The notes: generated from the letters alone by a model not told the origin. A stretch of DNA of 64,000 nucleotides from Ursus arctos (GCF_023065955.2 NW_026622875.1:12496001-12560000); one strand, 5' to 3'; positions 12,181-23,539 are shown, counted from the first letter of the stretch. Numbers and translations are program-made.

Positions 12181-12575
12181 GTGTATGGCTGGGTAATTTG
12201 AATGATAAATAATTACATTTTTTAAAAATCAGCTTGAGGACACTTAATCATTTCCCCTTTCCTAGCATGAATTCTTCTCCCATTTATAATTTTACTTTGA
12301 AAATTAGGAGGTGACTTTTGTTTCTTAATTCATTGGGAATTTTAAACTTTGACACCAATTCTTCAACTTGATTGTCATTGTCCCATGACTTTTTAGACCT
12401 TCTTGCAAATATATCCCCCACTGCTTCACTCAATATACAAGCTTTGAAGTTCCTAAATTCACAGTGACCATGAAACTTGAATCTTTGTTTTAGGTCATAA
12501 TACCATTATAAAATATATATAAAGATTTTATTCTTATTTTTATTTTACACTTAGGAAGATAAAACTATATTTTTA
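12181..12575. other. Unannotated AT-rich unique sequence
   Basis: No gene and no identified repeat between an L1 3' end and a SINE. Confidence 0.5.
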
Positions 12576-12591
12576 AAGTAGGAATATTCTT

Positions 12592-12801
12592 TTTTTTAAA
12601 GATTTATTTATTTATTTATTTATTTGGGAGGGGGAGAGAGAGAGAGAGAGAGCATGAGTGGGAAGGACAAAGGGAGATGGAGAGAGAATCCCAAGCAGTC
12701 TCTGTGCTGAGTGCTGGAGCCCAATGTGGGGTTCAATACCAAGACCTGAGTCAAAACCAAGGGTCAGGCACTTAACCAACTGTGCCAGCCAGGTGACTCT
12801 T
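12592..12801 (-). mobile_element. CAN-SINE with 16-bp TSD (one mismatch)
   Basis: Reverse SINE with an expanded tail (ATTT)n at about 12601-12626, a (GA)n run at about 12634-12652, and a degraded head CTGTGCCAGCCAGGTGACTC at 12780-12799. Target duplications AAGTAGGAATATTCTT (12576-12591) and AAGTAAGAATATTCTT (12802-12817) differ at one position. The B-box region is mutated, indicating an older copy. Confidence 0.94.
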
Positions 12802-13089
12802 AAGTAAGAATATTCTTAAAGAATTATACAGTCACCCATCATTATGGTTTCTATTTAAATCAAATTTGAAAGAAAAATTGTCATTTCTTCTGGATTTGTA
12901 TTTTGCTAATTTTTCGTTGAGACAGACTTCCATTTAAATAAGAAGGAACAAGACAATGGTCAATATGAGGAACAAAGATTGGTGGAAGAGTAAACAAAAA
13001 GGCAATTGAGGAAATAATTTAGGAAATTATGGTAGGAAAAGTAGAAAAGAGGAGAAGTAGAAGGGAGTTATTCAAGTACAATATAAAAG

Positions 13090-13225
13090 GGAAAGAGTCA
13101 GTAGTAGGCATTCAGATCCAACAAATAGTTTTGAACCTCTATGGGCTTGCCTGTGTACTGGGCTCTGAACAAAAACAAAAAAGGCTTCTGCTTTCAAGGA
13201 ACTTACATTGTAGTTGTCATATATC
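13090..13225 (-). mobile_element. L2 3'-end fragment
   Basis: Reverse-complement L2 features: CAACAAATAGTTTTGAACCT near 13119 (tail), CTGTGTACTGGGCTCTGAAC and CAAGGAACTTACATTGTAG near 13195-13213. Short, ancient and non-coding. It accounts for much of the 73-codon frame at 13029-13250. Confidence 0.55.
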
Positions 13226-13965
13226 AGTTAAGATTAGTTGTCTGCATTAAAAATGTATTTAATAAGATTTTTAAAATCACATTGTTTTTCTCTAACGCAA
13301 AATAAAGCTGAATTTAACTCAGTACTGGTTAAATTCCACCCTCAAGGCAATTCACTGTTCAAAAGAGCTGCTGTGGCACCAGCCTTCACATCCATTAGCA
13401 GACAGCAAGAAGGGAGAAGAGGAAAAAAAACAAAAGGGAAGTATTATCCCTTAAAGAACTAACCATACTAGAGGCTCTTCCCCAAACTTCTAACTTTTAA
13501 CTCATTAGTCAGGACACAGTCATGTTGATGATGTGGGAAACAAAGGCAAAAGAAAAAAAATTTCATTTCCTTACTCTTTACAGCCCATCAACAAGTCCTT
13601 GAAATAGGTAGAGTGACCTTCCTCTGGGAGCTCAGCTGTCTCAATGTTAATACTTTGCTAAGGGTAAAAGGCAATCTTAGCTTAACAGGATCACAACTCC
13701 CCAGGATCCTATAAGTCTATTTTAACATATAAAAATTCCTTTGGAAACTTCCTTTATCTCTACTCCCCAAGATATATGTTAGCAACCATCCCCCAAGCAT
13801 ATGGCTCACTAATATATATCTGAAGAGTCTCATGACTAGGGTTTAATTAGACAGTAATAAATGATCTTTTCCTAACAATAGCTAGTCCCTTCAGAGTCCT
13901 AGAAACTTTGCTTCCAAAATTTCCTTAGAAACTTACACTATCCCTAACCCCTCCCAACTTGAAAG

Positions 13966-13973
13966 TATATAAT
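13966..13973 (+). promoter_or_regulatory. TATA box of the solo LTR
   Basis: TATATAAT lies 62 bp upstream of the LTR poly(A) signal, the usual U3/R spacing in gammaretroviral LTRs. It is the most promoter-like feature in the window. Whether it fires cannot be judged from sequence. Confidence 0.5.
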
Positions 13974-14034
13974 CAGCCATTCCTCATGACCCCAGTGCAG
14001 TTCTTTCTATTCACAGGTCCTGTCCCCATGCTTT

Positions 14035-14040
14035 AATAAA
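14035..14040 (+). promoter_or_regulatory. Poly(A) signal of the solo LTR
   Basis: AATAAA within the R region of the LTR, about 80 bp before the LTR end. Confidence 0.55.
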
Positions 14041-14119
14041 ACCACCTTTTTGCACCAAAGATGTCTCAAGAATTCTTTCTTGGCCATCGGCTCCAAACTC
14101 CAAACATTTCCTCACATCA

Positions 14120-15480
14120 CTGACACCTTGTAAGGAAGAGTGGGAAATAAAATATTGTTGTCAGGCATATCACTGCTCCAAATACTACTGGATTGTTTGC
14201 TCTTAAAGCAGAAAGGGAGAATGGATATTATGTAGGGATCCAGTTGGCTCTGTCATGGATAAAAACATGTGAACATGGTTATTTTAATAATATATTACTC
14301 AATATCATATGTTGGCAGAATTATAAGTAGCTCTATGTGGTCTCTGGTTATTATTTTATATTTGTTTGCTTCTTATGGTCTTCAAACCATGGATATATTT
14401 ATAATGATAAGAAAAAATAAAGAGACTTATGTTGGCTGAGAGAGTCTATTTTCTCCTAGTTGGCCCTATCAGTTATTGTTCAACTAAATCCACTTTTATT
14501 TTGTTCCATTCCCTAAAAGCATACTTTTTTGGGGAACTAAGAGAATTATTTAAGCTCCAACTTGACTCACAGAACTACTTGCAGATGTTGCCTTTGAACA
14601 TTTAGGAGGCTAATGAGAGCTGCACGCTAATCTCAGTAGATTATTCACAAATAAGAGCAATAAATTTATATTCTTAATAGTTTAAGACCCAGAGATTTGG
14701 CATAACACACCGCCGACTCAACCATATTTTCAATTACTCATATTGAGGATGTATCTAAATAAGTTCCAAAAGCACCTTAAAATTTCAGTCCCGTTACAAT
14801 TCTTCCCTATGGTTAATTACTGGTAGCAGAAGGACTGAGTTTCTCTTTTACATACTAGTTTTGTAAAGTTAAACTCTGTTAGAGTACTAGTAAGGAGTAT
14901 ACTGATTGCTTCTCAGCTCCTACTTTCCTCCCTCACACTATTAAAAAATAAATCAATGGTTAACTCTTCTCTGAATCAATCATGCAATTTCCTGAGTACA
15001 GGAGTATTACAATTTGCAACATGCTTTCCCGTGTAGTATCTCACTTTATTCTCACAATTGTCCTATAAAGTATATATATATATAAAGTATATATTTGCAG
15101 TTAATACTCCCGTTGTATTATATCTGAGGTTCTGAGAGATAATATGAATTGCTCAAGTCACTTGGCCTATGAATAACAAAATTTGAACTATGGCTGATTA
15201 AAAAACATTTTTTTCACTGTAATTATTGTCCTTTTTATCTACCCACAAATTTTCAGTAAAATTATTTTCCTATGTTGCTATTACCAATACAAAGGAAAAA
15301 AAATTTTTTTTGATGTTGCTTCTGCTCTCCCCTTTTTTAATTACATTCACACACATTCTCACATCTCTCCCTTTTCTTCCCTTCCAGAGCAATTTGTTTT
15401 GTAGCTATCCCTTAATTAATGCCCATTCTTCACTCATTGGTATAAAGGGCAGGAATGAAATATCAAAACTTGCTTTATAA
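14120..15480. other. Unannotated AT-rich unique sequence
   Basis: No gene or named repeat. A short (TA)n tract sits at about 15071-15084. The 84-codon frame at 15226-15480 is hydrophobic low-complexity read-through of T-rich DNA with no start-context or family support. Confidence 0.5.
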
Positions 15481-15489
15481 TTGTAGATT

Positions 15490-15990
15490 CACTCCTGCTG
15501 TGAGGCTCAATGAAAGGAATAAAATTTCAATTAAGCAATTACCAAAGAGTGCCACTGAAAGCCTCGGGAGTGCAACTGTTCCTCTCCGTGAATTTTGCAG
15601 CCCTCATTGACCATATGTTGAATTTCCATTTTCCATGGTTTCCTCTCAGGCAGAAATCTCCACATATTGACATGTGTGTAATGGAGGAGCACCACGTGAG
15701 GCCCAGTTTTGTATTTATCAAAGCCCACTTGCTTCAATGTCTGTGACAAGAGTAGAATGGGTACCAGCAAGAGGCCGGACATTTTCGATGCCCTGTCAAA
15801 GCCTGGCTGCTCTTGGTCCTGTGATGATATGGAAATGGCTCCCTTCTTATGCAAGCCAAGCTCACATGTGGATTAGCCCTTTGAACACCAAGTCCATTTC
15901 TTTGCTTTCATTGTTAGTACTTGTAAACCAGACCCTGCGTAGAGAGCAGGCACTCCAGTTTCTGACCACGTAGACCAACTTAGGAGAGCC
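15490..15990. other. Less AT-rich unique island with long frames on both strands
   Basis: This half kilobase stands out from its surroundings by lower A+T and by overlapping open frames: 107 codons reverse (15531-15854), 99 forward (15674-15973) and 78 forward (15510-15746). None resembles a family I know, and frames open on both strands are what a modest GC rise produces. It matches no repeat I recognise. Options are a conserved non-coding element, an unknown exon or a very old retrocopy. Not called as a gene. Confidence 0.3.
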
Positions 15991-17012
15991 TGAGAGGAGA
16001 GCACATAGAGTCAGGTCCCCTTCAAGATACCAAAGAAGCCAAGTTTAATCATGTTTTCCTGTCTTTAAACTCACAGACTTCAGTTTCCAGCAAGTTGTGA
16101 GCACAAACTATCACTCTAAGATACTCAAGGCACTTGGAATCCGTCACCACATGTCCACCCACTGGAATTAATTTGGAGTAACAATATGTTCTCTGGATAT
16201 TTCTTAGTTCTTTCCAGTGCCTTTGCTCCAAGATTATAAAGCACACATTTAAAAAACACAAATAGTTCTAAAGGTGAATATAATGCTTTAAGACTAATGT
16301 AATATGCTACTACTAATAATATGCTACATTTGCACTGTGATTTAAATTTGTTTACATACTGTATGGTTTTAAGTAATAAGTACATTTATTTTCTCTGCAT
16401 CCAAAGAAATTTGAGTTAAGATACAGAAAGTTTTATCAAAAAGGTTTAGTATTTTCATATCATTTTTCTTTCTTTGCATTGCTGACTTTGATGTTTAAGA
16501 AACAGACACATGTGGAAGCCGTAGTGATCTTTTGTATTCTTCTTTTATAAAAGGAGATCTAGTTTTCTGAAGCAGGAGTACTCAGGAGTTTATATTTAAA
16601 CAATAACACCATTGGAAATAGCTTGGAAGAAAACTCAGCACTACTGCAGACCTTAAAAAATGTTACAAAGAGGGTTGCAGAAAGAACTTGATTTTTAAAA
16701 AGTATGAACAAGAAGAAGATATATTAATTGAATCTTCTCCAATCCCTATTCAGAATACCTGAGCCTGCAGAAGTAGACACAGACCACACTACCCTTTGCA
16801 AACAGGATTTTGATGGCTCCCTGCAGGATAGGACCAAGCGCATAGTCTTCACTGTTGCATTCCAAACCCTAATGGTCTGAACCATTCCTAGTTTAACTTC
16901 TCCATTTCCACCCTATCACTTGAAGTTCTAGTAATAACATTTTACTAGAATTTCCTGAATAGTTTTAAGCATCTACATCATTTTTATAAATTCTTTTAGC
17001 CTACAATAATCT
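15991..17012. other. Unannotated unique sequence
   Basis: No gene or repeat identified. Contains one copy (16620-16646) of a 27-nt sequence that recurs exactly at 18646-18672. The 86- and 70-codon reverse frames (16125-16385 and 16049-16261) overlap each other and show no motif. Confidence 0.45.
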
Positions 17013-17017
17013 TCCTC

Positions 17018-17438
17018 TGTTATTGGTTGAGTTGTGTTCCCCCCAAAAGATACAAAGTTGTAACCCCCAGTATCTCAGAATGTTACCTTATTTAGAAATA
17101 AGGTTAATATAGTTGTGATTAGTTAAGATGAGGTAAGACTGGAATAGGGTGGGCCACCAATGCAGTACGACTGGTGTGCTTACTCAGAAGATGACAGCCG
17201 TATGAAGATCCAAACACACAGGGAGAGGGGATGTATCCACAAGGACGGTCAACTGTCACCATATGTTAGGTGAGAGGCATGGCATAGATTCTCCTTCGTA
17301 GGCTTCAGAAGAAACCAACCTTGTTGACACTTCAATTTTGGACTTCTAGCCTCCAGAAATATGAGAGAATAAATCTTTGGTATTTTAGGCTACCCAACAT
17401 GTGGCGTTCTGTTACAGCAGCCCTAGAAAATGAATATA
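17018..17438 (+). mobile_element. MLT1-type LTR (ERVL-MaLR), full-length solo copy
   Basis: Begins TGTTATTGGTTGAGTTGTG and follows the MLT1 order: CCCCCAAAAGATACAAAG, TTACCTTATTTAGAAATAAG, AGTTAAGATGAGGTAAGACT, GGGTGGGCCACCAATGCAG, GACTTCTAGCCTCCAGAAAT, AATAAATCTTTGGTATTTTA and finally CAGCAGCCCTAGAAAATG. It is flanked by a perfect 5-bp duplication TCCTC (17013-17017 and 17439-17443), as expected for ERVL-class integration. No internal MaLR sequence adjoins it, so it is a solo LTR. The 62-codon frame at 17321-17509 is LTR read-through. Confidence 0.92.
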
Positions 17439-17443
17439 TCCTC

Positions 17444-19198
17444 CATCTCCAACTGCTATTGTCTGCCCATTCTCTAGAACACTTTAAATGTAATTTCTAT
17501 TTTCCCTGATTCCTCCCTACAGGAACTGTTGCTTCCTATATCAGGAATCTCTTATGCCTACCTCATTTCCTCTCAGCCTATGGTGTTACTCTAGCCATTT
17601 CTATGGTAACCAGCTGTCTACAGATGCAACCTGACAGCACCTCATTTGATTGCAGTGTGTGTCTTTGCTTTCTTACCCTAACCTTCCCTGCTCCCACAAA
17701 GTGGGACATCTCCAGGCTGCGGAGACTGTTCAGCCCTACCAACACGTGTACAAATCTAAAAGAGCAAAGGAGTTAACGCACATAGGAATACTGGCCAGCT
17801 GTGAGCCAGTGAATTTATACTCTGTAATGTTCCCTGGATGTTCTGAGACACATTTTACACAGTAGTTTGCAGGACTGAGCAGAACTGAGCCCACAGAAAA
17901 CCAGCTCAGCAATACAGCTTTAGATTGACTTTCACTTCACTTCTGTTTCTTTTCCTTTCTTTTTTTTTTTTTTTTTTCAGTTCTTTACTTTTTGAGGTCA
18001 TTTTCTGAAATAATTCAGGGTCACAAAAGCTTTAGTCTTAAATTCTGCTTTGGGGGGTAGAAGGTAAGCATGCTAAGACATTTTCCCACCTTAGACTGCC
18101 TTTGCACTGTAAATCTCCACATGGAAAACTCTGCTTTGTACTTGGTTATTTGTATATGCATATGAATCTCCTGAAAATTCAATTATCTTGTGAGGCCCCG
18201 GCTGCTGTGGCTATGAGGGATGTTTTGTGACCTAGCTTCATCTAATGTAGGGCCCAGGGCAAAGAAAAAAACACTAACAAAAAACCAGCAACAGCAGGCT
18301 CTAATGCTACATATCTAAATATTTAAAGGTGACAATTCAACCTAATAAACTGTTAAAATATGTACCTTCCTTCTACTTTAACAAATGTATCTTCGTAATG
18401 ACCTGGAAGGCCAGGTTAAATTCAAGAAATTTGGATTTTTTTTTTTTTGGGGGGGGTCCCATACCAGAACATGGCATGGAGAGAGAGAGCCAGCATGTGG
18501 TCTGTTCCCCTTTTCTTTGTATCATACCTCAAATACCATTCCACTTTGTCTTGTACTGTGCATGCATGTGGACTCACCATCCAACTCTCCCTCCTTGGGT
18601 CTAGGGATATACACACAATGGTTCAGTCTGCCCTCGAGAGAATAGAGCTTGGAAGAAAACTCAGCACTACTGGACATGGAATTCTGAGATCCAGAGGGTC
18701 TAGATCATGATCCAAAAGGGGGTACATGATCTCTGGCTGGGCATATCACAAAGAATTGTCAAGAAGTTTGTTCAATAAGGAAGGTTTGTTTCATGAAGAA
18801 TTACTGTCAAGCTAAAAAGGGTAATAACAAATCCCTGAAATCTTAGTGCTTGTGACCAAAAACCATAAATAAAATAAATAAATAAAACCACACCATTCAA
18901 CATAAAAAGATCTTTGAAAATAGGGGATACAGCTTTTTCTTAGGTAAACTAGAACAATATCATATAGTGCTTCAGGGAGCACTGAAAAACCTGCTCACTG
19001 CACATTGACATAGTTTTAGGTAATCCTTTCATTATCCTTGAGCATTCCAGCATTCCAGATCAAATACAGAGTAGGATAATCTCAGAACCCCTGTGGTATA
19101 AAGGTAACTACAAAGGGCAGCCCGCAGGCTTGCCTCTATCTCTGCCATCTCCCAATGCTGTCCCAAACCTTGGCGAGATTAGCAGGATTCGATTTTCT
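17444..19198. other. Unannotated sequence with T- and G-runs
   Basis: No supported gene. It contains a T18 run (about 17961-17978), a T13 run joined to G8 (about 18435-18457), and the second 27-nt copy (18646-18672). A tail-like (TAAA)n run lies at about 18866-18888. Overlapping frames of 86-91 codons at 18329-18710 run through the T/G tract in three frames and cannot be coding in all of them. None matches a family I know. Confidence 0.4.
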
Positions 19199-19214
19199 GA
19201 CTCTGAACAATTTT

Positions 19215-19395
19215 TTAAAAGATTTTATTTATCATTTGAGAGAGAGAGAGAGCATCACAGGGAGAGGCAGAGGGGGAAGGGAGAAGAGATTCCCCGCTGA
19301 GCAGGGAGCCTGACGCAGGGGTTGATCCCAGGACCCAGAGATCATGACCTGAGCCAAGGGCAGACGCTTAACCATCTGAGCCACCCAGGTGCCCC
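19215..19395 (-). mobile_element. CAN-SINE with about 13-bp TSD
   Basis: Compact reverse copy: head TCTGAGCCACCCAGGTGCCCC at the right, body GATCATGACCTGAGCCAAGG, a short (GA)n at 19238-19251 and tail AAAAGATTTTATTTAT. Flanks share TCTGAACAATTTT (19202-19214 and 19399-19411). The head is well preserved. The 75-codon reverse frame at 19232-19459 is SINE sequence. Confidence 0.94.
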
Positions 19396-19450
19396 GATTC
19401 TGAACAATTTTAATGACGTTTTGTTTCCCTCCAGTTAAAAAGTTTAACAT

Positions 19451-19560
19451 GATGAGCAATGGGTGTTAAATACAACTAATGAATCAAAAACTAATGATGT
19501 ACTACATGTTGGCTAACTGAACATAGAAAAAAAGGATGGAAAAAGATACACTATACAAAA
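19451..19560 (+). mobile_element. Severely truncated carnivore L1 3' end
   Basis: Only the last stretch of the carnivore L1 3' UTR: ATGAGCAATGGGTGTTAAAT, then ACTAATGATGTACTACATG and TTGGCTAACTGAACATAG, matching the end of the copy at 11938-12180. It is followed by an A-rich tail. Flanks near 19437-19450 and 19561-19574 (AAAAGTTTAACATG and AAAAGTTTGCCATG) are a likely target duplication with two mismatches. Confidence 0.85.
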
Positions 19561-19574
19561 AAAAGTTTGCCATG

Positions 19575-22500
19575 TTTTATTTTGTTTTGTTTTTCCAATT
19601 TGTGTATTTATTTATTTGAATGTATTCTTTATATACCTTATTGGTAATTTGAAAATAGCTATCTGTATACATTATTAAGCAACCCCATACACTCAGTTTT
19701 TTGATAAGTGGTATATAATAAACAAAATTTTAAAAAGGATTTTGTCTTGCATTCAAAGGATACACCTTGGAAAGCTATGTAAATTCAAAAACTTCATTAC
19801 TATTATTTAGTACTGAGCAAACTTTTACTCATCAGTCAATTACCTTGCATATGTTCTTTTCCATCAACTCATAATATTTATAATTCATCCATATCACATG
19901 GTGTTTACTAAATGCCTCTCAAGATAACAGACAGGTTCACTGTGTAATTGTTGTTGTAGCTATTAAAGTGTTAGCTTTATTTCTTGGCATGTAATAGTGA
20001 GTGGAGGTATCAAGGGGTGTCTTAGGGTGTTTTTACCTCCATTTACCTCCATCCTCCCCACCCCCGCTTTGATATTCTTATAGTTTCTAAATATTATGGA
20101 GGCATGTATAGCATCATGAAATTTTTCTATATTTTTGATATGTAAATACACTTTAAAGAAAAAAAATTGCAGTGTGCACACTACACAGTCAAGATGACTT
20201 TCTCCATTCCAGCTAGACTGCACCAGAAAGCACCAATTCAGATTTCTGAATAATTTGGGTTCTAGATTGAACAAACTTTTTATTCAGATAGAATGGCACA
20301 CTAAATTAACTTAAGAATTGTCCCAATCTGGAATGCTAGCAAACTATCACCAAATTTTTTATAAATGTGTAGTTGAACACAAAGGGAAGAAGGCAAGATC
20401 TTCAGGTGTCACCAATAAAGAAGGAAGAGAAACATGAATGGTAAAGAGAATGGGTGCTGTGGCTGTGTGGTAGGAAACTGGAGCAGGTGACAAGCTGTTG
20501 GACGCTCTAGAAGAAGGGAACTGTAAATGAAATCTTGACCTAGAGCCAGAACATTAAAATGACTATATCCTTCAAACCAGAATACCCTTAGGCTTTCAGG
20601 GAGAATGCATGAAGACTTTCCTAATGATATTTGGAGGTGGATGGTTTTAAACTAATTACTTTCCAATTCTCAGCTTCCTAAAATTGATCATTTATAGAAT
20701 GTCTGGGATTTTAAAAAGTGTTTATGCCTAAAATGAATATGTCTGGCATATGCTTGTTCTCAGTTTTGCCTTCCTTTTAATAACTGCCCTTTCCCAAATA
20801 GCAAAAAACAAATTCTATGTCTCCTCTAACAGTGACCTTAGTAAAGGGCTTTGGCCAAAGGTGTAACCTCCTCCATGCCAAACAAAATGGCTGTTGGAAG
20901 ACTGATGGTGGTGTTGGGAAAATAGGCATTTAATAACAAGGTAACTAATCTTTTCATAAATCAGATAGTATTTTATTCATTGTTCTTAATTAAATTGAAG
21001 CAGGATCTACTTGGCATTCATCTTAACATTAAAAATAAATATTAATGACAGTATTTTCCGCCATATAACTCAAAATGAATTAGTTCAATTGTGTGTCAAT
21101 GCTATAATAGTTCCCATTTACTTATTTATGTGAACTTGGGTTTTTAACATCTGTATCTTTTCAATAATTTTAAGTTATAATTATTACTAAACCCTGTTTC
21201 ATATTAGAACTATATAACACTCATCAATGGAAACATAAACTCATAAACTAATTGAAAAAAGACTTGCACATACAGCAATGCATTTCTTCCTTCCTTCCTT
21301 CCTTCCTTTCTCTCTCTCTCTTTCTTTCTTTCTCTCTTCTTTTCTAATAATTATCAACATGTTATTTTGTTACCGACTTCCTAAAAAGAGCTGTAATAAT
21401 AGCTCAACTCGAAAATAATACTAAGAGCTTTATGATTTCAAGAAATAAAAAATGAAAATATAAATTCGTAATCTTATTTTTGCCCTATGGAGATATGATA
21501 GGGTAATCAATTAAAGACATGGAATTCTATGTTCAATCCATTCTGAATTTTTTTCTCTTCATTCTAAATCTTTGTGCATACTATACTTTCTAATGGAGTG
21601 TTTTTTTTTTAATTTTTCTTCTGCATAGCTAACACATACTTTGAAAAATAATTTTTAAATTCCAGCTACAGGCTTGGTTGTTTTATGTGGTCAAATACCG
21701 GGCTTGGTAAAGCTAAGTTTATTCTACCAACGATTTCCAATGGGACCCTTGGGCTATAATGTAAGGACTGAAAAGAGACAACTGCATAGGCTAATGGAAT
21801 GTTAAGAATAATGCATTTAAGAATTTAAGTATGATTGTTTTAGTCAAAAAGCAGAATTGTACTAGAATTCAACTTTGCCTTTTTTAAAACTCTAGCAATA
21901 GACATAATAGCTTTGGCACATATATTTGGATTTGGCTCTGGGTCACCATAAAGGTACAATTGGTGATGTTCCTTACATATACAAGTGCATAAATATTTCA
22001 TTCCAATGACTAATGGCCTATACTATATTCTATTATTTATTCTGTAATATTTAAGTTCTACTCTCCTATACCTAATTGACTAAAGAATGGCAAGGTAACA
22101 TTACTGACACTAAAGGCAATAATGTAATGAGCTTGTAAGAGCATCACAAAGTACTACTGAATTTGTTCAATTTACCTTTCATAATTCAGATTTACTCTAT
22201 TTTGTCAAAAAGTACCTTTCATGCATTTTTTTCCTCTGCATGTCTTTAGACTAGAGTACAATGTAACAGGGTTATTACATTCATAAGGAAATTTTACATG
22301 TACCTTTCTGTAATGAAAGCTTGTTGACCTTAGTCAACTTTAGCCAAAAGTTTCCTGAGGACTGTGTCATGTATTAATATGAAGTAAACAAGGCACTTGC
22401 AATAAAGGCTAAGGAAATGTTGATGTTACCATGTATTCTATATGGAAATATTACTTGGCTGACATTTGAGAGACATATAATGATTTTTTTAAGATTTCAG

Positions 22501-22838
22501 AACCAGTTGTTTGGCCTGTATATACAGTTCTCTTGGTTTCAGCACATTTAGAGGTGAAGTGATTATACTTCACACATCCTGTAATTGATACAGCAACTAC
22601 CCAACTAAACTTACATTTCTTTTTCCAACCTAATTAATTCAGAGAGATCAAAATTCAGTGGTGGTGGGGGGGAACCCACACAAAAGAAGCCAAGGAAAAA
22701 TTTCCAATAATTCATCAGAGTGATTCACAATGCAGCTATACATAGGAACAGTTATTTAAAAATGAACCTGAAAAACTCCTGGTAAATTTGGAGGGAAAGA
22801 AGTCAAATACTCTATGAGTGTAAATCTTATGATGAGTT
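19575..22838. other. Long gene-free unique stretch
   Basis: 3.2 kb of AT-rich sequence without a supported gene or named repeat, apart from the microsatellite at 21283-21345. The 103-codon reverse frame at 19963-20274 runs through a T-rich segment and has no family resemblance. Confidence 0.45.
21283..21345. repeat. (TTCC)n-(TC)n-(TTTC)n compound microsatellite
   Basis: Pyrimidine-only tract of about 60 nt: TTCC units, then a TC run, then TTTC units. No SINE or LINE is attached, so this is an independent microsatellite. Confidence 0.9.
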
Positions 22839-22852
22839 CTTAAATCATTTTT

Positions 22853-23077
22853 TAAAAAGATTTATTTATTTCAGAGAAAGAGGGAGGGAGAAAGAGAGAG
22901 AGAGAGAGAGAGAGACAGTGAACATGCACTAGTAGGTGGAGGGGCAGAGGCAGAGGGAGAAAGAATCTGAAGCAGACTCCAGAGCTTGGCACAGGGTTCC
23001 AGCCCATGACTCTGAGGTCATGACCTAAGCAGAAACCAAGAGTCATGTGTGTGACCTACTGAGCCACCCAGGTGCCC
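22853..23077 (-). mobile_element. CAN-SINE with 14-bp TSD
   Basis: Reverse copy with the head at the right (CTACTGAGCCACCCAGGTGC), body GAGGTCATGACCTAAGCAG, a (GA)n run at about 22893-22915 and tail AAAAAGATTTATTTATTTC. Target duplication CTTAAATCATTTTT is perfect at 22839-22852 and 23078-23091. It forms a head-to-head inverted pair with the SINE at 23241. The 64-codon reverse frame at 22852-23046 is SINE sequence. Confidence 0.95.
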
Positions 23078-23240
23078 CTTAAATCATTTTTGTTTAGACA
23101 AATTCACCATACGGCAGCTGATGTTTCCTCCAAAGAAAGACTAATTAAAAACTATTTACGGAACAACTTGGGATAGCAATGTTTAACAATGTTAGTGCTA
23201 CTCAGCTTATAAGTTCTAACTGGTATGAAAACAGAAGAGG

Positions 23241-23454
23241 AGCACCTGGGTGGCTCAGTTGGTTAAGCGTCTGACTCTTGATTTCAGCTGGGATCATGAT
23301 CTCAGGTCTTGGGATGCAGCCTGGAGTCAGACTCTACCCTCAGTGGGGAGTCTGTTTAAGGATCTCTCCCCATCTTTCTGACGCTCACCACACACACACC
23401 CTGCCGCCATCACACACACTCTCTCCCTCAAATAAATAAATTAATTTTTAAAAA
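23241..23454 (+). mobile_element. CAN-SINE, forward, diverged body
   Basis: Head AGCACCTGGGTGGCTCAGTT at 23241, body GGGATCATGATCTCAGGTC, then a middle part with an unusual CACACACACC stretch (about 23389-23400) and a CTCTCTCCCTC to AAATAAATAAATTAA tail. The A box (TGGCTCAGTTGG) is intact but the B-box region is altered. Possible duplications around 23229 and 23450 are A/G-rich and unconvincing. Confidence 0.9.
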
Positions 23455-23539
23455 AAGAAGAAAATTGACCCATATTTTTAATGTCAAATTCTCATGAAGA
23501 CAATATTATTGACATAAAATTTCATATTGCCTTATTTTT

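Larger units (their letters stand above)
13529..14119 (+). mobile_element. Solo ERV1-type (gammaretrovirus-like) LTR
   Basis: A 591-bp unit bounded by imperfect terminal inverted repeats: TGATGTGGGAAA at the left, and TTTCCTCACATCA at the right, whose complement is TGATGTGAGGAAA. Flanking tetramers are TTGA and CTGA, a plausible one-mismatch 4-bp target duplication as ERV1 elements make. Inside are a TATA-like TATATAAT at 13966-13973, a poly(A) signal AATAAA at 14035-14040 and an R/U5 region containing GAATTCTTTCTTGGCCATCG. No primer-binding site or gag-like sequence follows 14119, so only the LTR remains, as after LTR-LTR recombination. No viral gene is present. Confidence 0.8.

Noticed and set aside
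18329..18710. Overlapping forward frames of 86-91 codons around the T13/G8 run
   Set aside because: Openness in several frames at once follows from the homopolymers and moderate composition. No motif and no plausible start context.
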